From Muribaculaceae bacterium (GTDB taxonomy: Bacteria > Bacteroidota > Bacteroidia > Bacteroidales > Muribaculaceae), in contig JAMPHP010000010.1 of assembly GCA_023663365.1 (NCBI GenBank), forward strand, positions 1 through 33,976: DNA of 33,976 bases, written 5' to 3'. A program made the translations under genes and the position numbers. This document shows, piece by piece, positions 25,439 through 33,976 of the stretch (positions are counted from its first letter, which is position 1; each line of letters starts with the position of its first letter). The notes under the pieces are model-generated. The model did not search any database and was not told where the DNA came from. It was given only the letters and a program-made list of their open reading frames with translations.

Positions 25439-27235
25439 ATGAACGAACAGATTTTAAGCCGCCTCGGAGCTTTCCGCACACTGATGTCGGAAGCCGGTGT
25501 GCAGGCTGTGATAGTGCCGCAGGCCGATCCTCATCAGGGCGAATACCTTGCACCTCACTGGCAGGTGCGCCGCTGGCTCTCGGGCTTCACCGGCTCGGCC
25601 GGCGACCTTGTGGTGTGCGACTCATGCGCCGCACTGTGGACCGACTCGCGGTATTTCATTCAAGCCGCAGCCCAGCTCGACGGCACTTCGATAGAACTGA
25701 TGAAGGACGGCCTGCCCGACACGCCGTCGGTGGCCGATTATCTGTGCTCCAAGCTCAAGGAAGGCGACACGGTCGGCCTCGACGGTATGCTCTTCACTGC
25801 CGAAGCGGTGGAAATGCTTCGCAGCGAGCTCGCCTGCGCAGGTATCTCCCTGCGCACCGACATCGACCTTATCGACCGCATCTGGAACGATCGACCCGCA
25901 CTCCCCGCCGAGCCGATTTTCGTTCACGACATCAAGTATGCCGGTCGGGAGGCAAGCGCAAAGATTGCCGACATCCTCGCCGAGGCTAAGGGCAAAGGTG
26001 CATCGGCAGTGTTCGTGGCCGTGCTCGACGAGATTGCGTGGACCCTCAACATCCGCTGCAATGATGTGAAGCATACACCCGTGGCAACGGCCTTCCTCTA
26101 TCTGTCGGAAGGCGATAAGGTGCTCTTCATCGACCCCGCCAAGCTCACCGACAGCACACGTGCCTACCTTGCATCGCAGGGCGTGGGCTGCAGCGGCTAC
26201 TCTGATGTGAAAGCATTTCTTGCCGCCCTTCCCAAAGCTGAGAAGGTGCTTGTCGATGCCTCGCACACAGCTCTGGGGCTCCTCGAGATATTGGCCGACA
26301 GGGCTGTCGACGGCGGTATATCTACGGCCGCTCGCCTCAAGTCGGTGAAGAACGACGTGCAGCTCGAAGGTGTCCGTGCCGCCATGCTGCGCGACGGCGT
26401 GGCTATGGTGCGCTCTCTCATGGAGATCGAGCGCCGCGTGGCCGACGGTACTCCCACCACCGAGCTCGACGTGGCCGAAATCCTTCGCCGCCATCGCTCC
26501 GCCGGTGAGCTTTTCTTCGACGAGAGTTTCGGCACTATCGCAGGCTACGGCCCGCACGGTGCCATCGTGCACTATGAGGCCGATGAAACCTCGGCATCGA
26601 CTCTCGAGCCCCACGGCCTGCTCCTGATCGACTCGGGCGCCCAGTACCTCGACGGTACCACCGACATCACCCGCACAATAGCCCTTGGCAACCCCACCCC
26701 CGGCGAGAAGTCGGACTTCACGCTGGTCATGAAAGGGCACATTGCCCTTGCGCAGGCGATATTCCCCGCCGGCACCCGCGGTGCACAGCTCGATGCGCTT
26801 GCAAGGCAATTCCTCTGGAAGCATGGCCTGAGCTATCTGCATGGCACAGGACACGGTGTGGGCCACTTCCTCAGTGTTCATGAAGGCCCCCACAGCATAC
26901 GCCTCAACAACGTGGAGGCGCCCCTCATGCCCGGCTCGATCACATCGAACGAGCCCGGTCTCTACCGCGAAGGCGTGCACGGCATCCGCTGCGAGAACCT
27001 CGTGCTCTGCCGCCGTGAGATGACCACGGAGTTCGGCGACTTCCTCGGCTTCGAGACCCTCACGCTCTGCCCCTTCGACCGCAGCCTCTTCGACCTCGAC
27101 ATGATGACCGCCGAAGAAATCGCATGGGTCGACAGCTACCACGCAAGCGTGGCTCAGATGCTTATGCCCGCGCTCGCTACCAAGGAAGAGCGCGCATGGC
27201 TCGACCTCCACACACGTCCTCTTAATGAAATGTAA
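25439..27235 (+). CDS. Aminopeptidase P family (M24) Xaa-Pro aminopeptidase
   Basis: This 598-aa metallopeptidase is of the large, three-domain aminopeptidase P type, like eukaryotic XPNPEP1, and removes N-terminal residues ahead of proline. Two creatinase-like N-terminal domains (about 5-300) precede the M24 pita-bread domain (about 310-530). Metal ligands, by alignment with E. coli PepP, are Asp398 (LIDSG), Asp409 (TDITRT), His472 (HGTGHGVGH), Glu505 (SNEPG) and Glu519 (RCENL). A C-terminal domain of about 60 residues (FGDFLGFETLTLCPFD onward) is typical of this type. No signal peptide, so cytoplasmic. Confidence 0.94.
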   Translation: MNEQILSRLGAFRTLMSEAGVQAVIVPQADPHQGEYLAPHWQVRRWLSGFTGSAGDLVVCDSCAALWTDSRYFIQAAAQLDGTSIELMKDGLPDTPSVADYLCSKLKEGDTVGLDGMLFTAEAVEMLRSELACAGISLRTDIDLIDRIWNDRPALPAEPIFVHDIKYAGREASAKIADILAEAKGKGASAVFVAVLDEIAWTLNIRCNDVKHTPVATAFLYLSEGDKVLFIDPAKLTDSTRAYLASQGVGCSGYSDVKAFLAALPKAEKVLVDASHTALGLLEILADRAVDGGISTAARLKSVKNDVQLEGVRAAMLRDGVAMVRSLMEIERRVADGTPTTELDVAEILRRHRSAGELFFDESFGTIAGYGPHGAIVHYEADETSASTLEPHGLLLIDSGAQYLDGTTDITRTIALGNPTPGEKSDFTLVMKGHIALAQAIFPAGTRGAQLDALARQFLWKHGLSYLHGTGHGVGHFLSVHEGPHSIRLNNVEAPLMPGSITSNEPGLYREGVHGIRCENLVLCRREMTTEFGDFLGFETLTLCPFDRSLFDLDMMTAEEIAWVDSYHASVAQMLMPALATKEERAWLDLHTRPLNEM

Positions 27236-27240
27236 TCACT

Positions 27241-27764
27241 ATGGCACTCATCATACCTCTTCGCGGCTTTACCCCAAAGGTGGGTAAAGACTGCTTCCTG
27301 GCAGAAAACGCCACGCTCGTGGGCGACGTAACCATGGGCGACGGCTGCAGTATATGGTTCAACGCCGTCCTCCGCGGCGACGTCAACACAATCACAATCG
27401 GCGACCGCGTGAATATTCAGGACGGCTCCGTGCTCCATACTCTCTATCAGAAATCTACCATCGAGATCGGCAACGACGTCTCAATCGGTCACAACGTCAC
27501 TATCCACGGTGCCAAAATCCACGACTACGCACTCATCGGCATGGGCGCCGTGGTGATGGACGACGCCGAGGTAGGGGAGGGCGCTATCGTAGCCGCCGGC
27601 TCGGTGGTGCTCTCGCGTGTCAAAATCGGCCCCAACGAGCTGTGGGGCGGTGCACCCGCCAAGTTCATCAAGCCTGTCGACCCGGCCCAGTCACGCGAGA
27701 TGAACCAGAAAATAGCTCACAACTACCTTATGTACAGCAAGTGGTACGACCAAGCAGACGAAAA

Positions 27765-27768
<4 letters not shown>
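27241..27768 (+). CDS. Gamma-carbonic anhydrase family protein
   Basis: This 175-aa left-handed beta-helix protein of the YrdA/PaaY/gamma-carbonic anhydrase family shows hexapeptide repeats (VGDVTMGDGCSIWFNAVLRGDVNTITIG: GDVTMGDG, IWFNAVLRGD). The three likely zinc ligands are His66 (VLHTLY), His84 (IGHNV) and His89 (TIHGA). The VLRGD arginine-aspartate pair is also conserved in the family. Whether it hydrates CO2 or is a related acyltransferase-like protein cannot be told from sequence. It starts 5 nt after the aminopeptidase gene, and its stop overlaps the aspartate kinase ATG. Confidence 0.88.
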
Positions 27769-30691
<2,923 letters not shown>

Positions 30692-30714
30692 TCACGAACA
30701 AAATCTATAGTATT

Positions 30715-31011
30715 ATGGTTAAACATATTGTAATGTTTCGTCTCGACGCTGAGCCCGAAGTTCGCGCCGACCTTGCAGCCCGCTTCAAAGAAGCTATCGA
30801 AGCTCTTCCGGCTCTCGTGCCCGGTCTTGTTTCTGCCGAAGTAGGCATCAACGACGGCCCCGCTCAGGGCAATTGGGATATAGTCCTCACAGCCTTGTGC
30901 CCCGATTGGAAGTCGCTCGAAGAGTACTCGGCGCATCCCGAGCACCTCAAGTGCGTGGCTATCATCAAGGCTGCCATAGCCGGTCGGGCTTGCGTCGATT
31001 ACATCGCTTAA
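30715..31011 (+). CDS. Dabb (stress-responsive alpha/beta barrel) domain protein
   Basis: This 98-aa protein is of the Dabb family, small dimeric ferredoxin-like alpha/beta-barrel proteins. It begins MVKHIVMFRL, with the usual strand and the His in VKHIVMF, and contains LPALVPGLVSAEVGIN, WDIVLTALCPDWKSLEEYSAHPEH (DWKSLEEYSAHPEHL) and VCVDYIA-like ends (GRACVDYIA). Length is typical. Biochemical roles in the family are varied, from stress-linked proteins to cyclases, so none is assigned here. It starts 23 nt after the ABC-F gene and 22 nt before the Ca2+ ATPase gene. Confidence 0.88.
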   Translation: MVKHIVMFRLDAEPEVRADLAARFKEAIEALPALVPGLVSAEVGINDGPAQGNWDIVLTALCPDWKSLEEYSAHPEHLKCVAIIKAAIAGRACVDYIA

Positions 31012-31033
31012 TCGTTTCAACTCATCTATAAGA

Positions 31034-33682
31034 ATGGAAAGTCAATACAAGGGTCTTAACGCCGCACAGGTAGAGGAGAGCAGGCGCCGCAATGGTGTCA
31101 ACGTGCTCACTCCGCCTGCGCGTGAGTCGTTGTTGAGCCGCTTTTTCCGAAAATTCACCGACCCGCTTGTCATTATCCTGCTCGTGGCCGGAGCGCTCTC
31201 GATAGGCATTTCGTGCTACGAGTACTGGGGGCTCGGCGAAGATGCAGGGGTGTTCTTTGAGCCCGCAGGCATCTTCATTGCAATCCTCCTGGCCACGGGT
31301 ATGGCATTCTGGTTCGAGCTAAAAGCCGACCGGGAGTTCGCCATCCTCAATCAGGTCAACGACGACGAGCCCGTGCAGGTAATTCGCGACGGCAAGCCCG
31401 CGAGTGTACCGCGCAAGGATGTCGTTGTGGGCGATATTGTCATTGTCAACACCGGCAATGAAGTCCCGGCCGACGGTACGCTCCTTGAGGCCGTGTCGCT
31501 CAACGTCGACGAAAGCTCCCTCACAGGTGAGCCTATGTGCCACAAGACCACGGTCAAGGAGCAGTTCGACCCCGATGCGACTTTCCCCTCCGATAAGCTC
31601 CTCCGTGGCACCAAAGTGATGGAAGGTCACGGTGTGATGGAGGTGACAGCCGTCGGCGACAGCACCGAGAACGGCAAGGTATTCGAGGCCGCACAGATCG
31701 ACGACAGCGTGAAGACTCCCCTCGACGAGCAGCTCGAGCGACTCGGAAAACTCATCTCCAAGATTTCCTATGTCATCGGTATTCTCGTGGTGGTCGGCCG
31801 CGTGGCCATGTTCTTCATCAATGGCAACGACTTTGAGTGGGTGCGCTTCGCCGCTTACTTCCTCCAGTCTGTCATGCTCGCTGTTACTCTGGTGGTATGT
31901 GCAGTGCCCGAAGGTCTGCCTATGGCCGTCACTCTTGCCTTGGCCTACTCGATGAGGCGTATGCTCCGCACCAACAACCTCGTCCGTAAGCTCCATGCCT
32001 GCGAGACTATGGGTGCCACAACCGTTATCTGCACCGACAAGACCGGCACACTCACCGAAAATCAGATGCGGGTGGCCCATACCGATTTCTTCGGCAATCC
32101 GTCGGATGATGTTCTCTACGAGGGTATTGCCGCCAACACCACCGCGCAGCTCGACCTCTCTGATGCCGCCAAGCCCTCGGTGCTCGGCAACCCCACGGAA
32201 GGTGCTCTCCTGCTCTGGCTTCGCGACCGTGGTATCGACTACGATAAGTACCGCGCCGAGGTTAAGCGCATCGACGAACTGCCCTTCACCACCGAGCGCA
32301 AGTACATGGCAACCGTCGTCACATCGCGCACCGGCAGCACGGTGCTCTATGTCAAAGGAGCCCCGGAGATAATCTTCGGTCAGTGCTCCGACACCGCAGG
32401 GGTGACCAAGGCCGAAATTGATGCCCGCCTGCTCGAGTACCAGAATATGGCAATGCGCACACTCGGGTTCGCCTACCGTGTGCTCGAGGCCGGCGAGCAG
32501 CCTTTTGCCGACGGCAAGCTCGTGGCTGATAATCTCACATTCCTCGGCATCGTGGCTATCTCCGACCCCGTCCGTGCCGATGTCCCGGCGGCTGTCCGCG
32601 AAGTACTCGATGCCGGTGTCGGCGTGAAAATCGTCACCGGCGACACGCCCGCAACAGCAAAGGAAATCGCACGCCAGATTGGCCTTTGGGCCGACTCTGT
32701 CGATTCCGACCGCAACATCATCACCGGACCCGAGTTCGACTCCCTTACCGACGACCAACTCTTCGACCGTGTGGCCGACCTTAAGATAATCGCGCGTGCG
32801 CGTCCTCTTGATAAGAAAAGGCTTGTCGAGACTCTCCAGCGCCGAAACGAAGTAGTCGCCGTCACCGGCGACGGCACAAACGATGCGCCTGCTCTTAAAG
32901 CGGCGCATGTCGGACTCTCGATGGGCGACGGCACTTCGGTGGCGAAAGAAGCATCCGACATCACCATCGTCGACAACTCCTTTGCTTCCATAGGCCGCGC
33001 CGTGATGTGGGGGCGCTCGCTCTACAAGAACATCCAGCGCTTCATCCTCTTCCAGATGACCGTCAACATCGTCGCTTGCCTCACCGTCCTGGTCGGATCG
33101 TTCATGGGTATGCAGTCGCCGCTCACCGTCACTCAGATGCTGTGGGTAAACCTCATTATGGATACCTTCGCGGCTATGGCCTTGGCATCCCTGCCTCCGG
33201 CTGCTTCCGTCATGAAAGAGAAACCACGCTCGCGGACGTCATTCATCATCTCGCGTCCGATGTGGGAGGATATTATAGGCACAGGCCTGCTCCTGTTCGC
33301 AGTCCTTATAGCATTCCTCTATTATCTCGAGCACACAGCCCTCACATCCCTTACGCAGATGTTCTCCGTGCCGATGCAGGCCAACACCGGGCTCTCGACC
33401 TACGAGCTGTCGGTGTTCTTCTCCACATTCGTGTTCTTCCAGTTCTGGAATATGTTCAACGCGCGTGCATTTGCCACCGGCCGCTCTGCCTTCCATCTCA
33501 AGGATTGTGGTGGGTTCCTCACCATAGCCCTGCTGATATTATTAGGCCAGGTAGCAATCGTCACCATCGGAGGTCCATTCTTTGGAGTGCAACCCCTGCC
33601 GCTTGTCGATTGGCTTATAATAATAGGAGCGACATCAATCGTGCTTTGGATAGGCGAGATTTGGCGACTCATCCGTCGATAA
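31034..33682 (+). CDS. PMCA-type calcium-translocating P-type (P2B-like) ATPase
   Basis: This 882-aa P-type ATPase probably exports Ca2+. It has the actuator motif TGEP (164-167), the phosphorylated Asp335 in DKTGTLTENQM, nucleotide-domain KGAPE (441-445), TGDTPATAKEIA (from 535) and hinge GDGTNDAP (612-619). The ion-site residues fit a PMCA-type single-site pump: Glu293 in M4 (PEGLP), Asn678 in M5 (FQMTVNIVA) and Asn706/Asp710 in M6 (WVNLIMD). Ten hydrophobic helices are plausible. There is no obvious calmodulin-type C-terminal extension. It is the last gene before the terminator at 33702-33726. Ca2+ specificity is by family. Confidence 0.93.
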   Translation: MESQYKGLNAAQVEESRRRNGVNVLTPPARESLLSRFFRKFTDPLVIILLVAGALSIGISCYEYWGLGEDAGVFFEPAGIFIAILLATGMAFWFELKADREFAILNQVNDDEPVQVIRDGKPASVPRKDVVVGDIVIVNTGNEVPADGTLLEAVSLNVDESSLTGEPMCHKTTVKEQFDPDATFPSDKLLRGTKVMEGHGVMEVTAVGDSTENGKVFEAAQIDDSVKTPLDEQLERLGKLISKISYVIGILVVVGRVAMFFINGNDFEWVRFAAYFLQSVMLAVTLVVCAVPEGLPMAVTLALAYSMRRMLRTNNLVRKLHACETMGATTVICTDKTGTLTENQMRVAHTDFFGNPSDDVLYEGIAANTTAQLDLSDAAKPSVLGNPTEGALLLWLRDRGIDYDKYRAEVKRIDELPFTTERKYMATVVTSRTGSTVLYVKGAPEIIFGQCSDTAGVTKAEIDARLLEYQNMAMRTLGFAYRVLEAGEQPFADGKLVADNLTFLGIVAISDPVRADVPAAVREVLDAGVGVKIVTGDTPATAKEIARQIGLWADSVDSDRNIITGPEFDSLTDDQLFDRVADLKIIARARPLDKKRLVETLQRRNEVVAVTGDGTNDAPALKAAHVGLSMGDGTSVAKEASDITIVDNSFASIGRAVMWGRSLYKNIQRFILFQMTVNIVACLTVLVGSFMGMQSPLTVTQMLWVNLIMDTFAAMALASLPPAASVMKEKPRSRTSFIISRPMWEDIIGTGLLLFAVLIAFLYYLEHTALTSLTQMFSVPMQANTGLSTYELSVFFSTFVFFQFWNMFNARAFATGRSAFHLKDCGGFLTIALLILLGQVAIVTIGGPFFGVQPLPLVDWLIIIGATSIVLWIGEIWRLIRR

Positions 33683-33701
33683 GTAAAGAAAAATTATTGC
33701 A

Positions 33702-33731
33702 CGAAAGCCCCGGGTCGGGGCTTTCGTCGTT
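33702..33731 (+). terminator. Intrinsic terminator after the Ca2+ ATPase gene
   Basis: CGAAAGCCCC (33702-33711) pairs perfectly with GGGGCTTTCG (33717-33726) around a 5-nt GGGTC loop, followed by TCGTTTT. It closes the long plus-strand run that starts at 20119. Confidence 0.88.
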
Positions 33732-33776
33732 TTAAATAGAACCGAAGAGAATAAAAAAAGCCGCTGCGCCCGGCCT

Positions 33777-33826
33777 ATCTGCCAAGTCGGACCTGTCCGA
33801 CAAGTCCTACCGGTCTGACGCGTCCA
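33777..33826. repeat. Degenerate 9-bp-periodic GTCNNAC array
   Basis: Units begin at 33786 (GTCGGACCT), 33795 (GTCCGACAA), 33804 (GTCCTACCG), 33813 (GTCTGACGC) and 33822 (GTCC...), each 9 bp apart, with a weaker unit ATCTGCCAA at 33777. The GTCNGAC core is itself near-palindromic, so neighbouring units can pair, for example 33786-33792 with 33795-33801. It lies in a noncoding gap. Confidence 0.6.
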
Positions 33827-33922
33827 AAGAAGCAAAAACCACCAAGATCCTCACCTAAACCGCCAGTAAATCGTAAACAAAAGTTAAAAACATGCTATAC
33901 AACACATTTTTCCTTCAAAAAA

Positions 33923-33954
33923 TTTGGAGGAACCGAAAAGAGCGCGTAACTTTG
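33923..33954 (+). promoter_or_regulatory. Promoter reading out of the window
   Basis: TTTG (33923-33926), 20 bp, TAACTTTG (33947-33954): exact consensus. The gene it drives starts beyond position 33976. The remaining bases from 33732 to 33922 hold the 9-bp array and no supported gene. Confidence 0.85.
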
Positions 33955-33976
33955 CACTCGCTTTCGGGAACGACCT

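Noticed and set aside
23541-25553. 670-codon frame antisense to trkH and yraN-like genes
   Set aside because: Spans several real genes on the other strand; the His- and Glu-rich product lacks hydrophobic core or motif.
25622-27211. 529-codon frame antisense to the aminopeptidase gene (and a similar one at 31319-32908 antisense to the Ca2+ ATPase)
   Set aside because: Both mirror strongly supported genes and have shadow-type composition.
27354-27764. In-frame N-terminal extension of aspartate kinase through the carbonic anhydrase gene
   Set aside because: The added residues are Arg/Pro/His-rich shadow sequence, and the kinase domain begins exactly at the ATG that overlaps the upstream stop.
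33786-33826. CRISPR array
   Set aside because: Units are only 9 bp with no spacers of constant length and no cas genes.

Overview
The window reads as chromosomal DNA of a GC-rich member of the Bacteroidales. A gut or fermentative Muribaculaceae-like organism is my best guess, but that placement is inference. The sequence evidence is a SusC/SusD-type outer-membrane pair, DUF4294 and DUF4595-like Bacteroidetes proteins, weak Shine-Dalgarno sequences, and at least five promoters of the Bacteroidales form TTTG-N20-TAnnTTTG with exactly 20 bp between the boxes. I see no phage, no insertion sequence with a transposase, no CRISPR array and no rRNA.

Left half (about 1-14,100), all on the minus strand. 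A tightly overlapped trio encodes a DUF4294 protein, XerD and a secreted S8 protease (3759 down to 111). Upstream lie two tandem tRNA-Arg(ACG) genes with their own promoter and terminator, then a B12-dependent (class II) ribonucleotide reductase with a terminator. Next come two overlapping, probably paralogous lipoprotein genes and a susD-susC pair. The pair ends at a strong terminator whose T-tract also carries the -33 box of the lipoprotein promoter.

Middle (14,100-20,100). A divergent AT-rich intergenic region precedes a small outer-membrane beta-barrel gene. A ~206-bp imperfect palindrome, possibly a MITE/REP-like element, follows. Then come tsaD and cinA, which converge with and overlap a minus-strand pair encoding a DUF4855-like protein and a MINPP-type phytase-like phosphatase. 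At ~20,050-20,095 two back-to-back promoters overlap, so RNA polymerase probably cannot occupy both at once.

Right half (20,119-33,682), all on the plus strand. Twelve genes have junctions between a 4-nt overlap and about 23 nt, ending at a clear terminator (33,702-33,726): a 55-aa membrane protein, dxs, trkA, trkH, a YraN-family nuclease, an aminopeptidase P, a gamma-carbonic anhydrase, aspartate kinase, an ABC-F protein, a Dabb protein and a PMCA-type Ca2+ ATPase (eleven named products plus none unlisted; see the finding for the exact count of eleven). They cover isoprenoid precursor synthesis, K+ uptake, peptide turnover, CO2/bicarbonate chemistry, aspartate-family amino acids, translation and Ca2+ export. 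A short 9-bp-periodic array and an outward promoter follow.

The most unusual signals are the palindrome before tsaD, the ABC-F protein whose degenerate ATPase motifs all fall in one of the two composite ATP sites, the interlocked promoters, and the 9-bp GTC-periodic array. Most of the remainder is ordinary housekeeping sequence. I did not find clear evidence of an entirely new multi-gene system.
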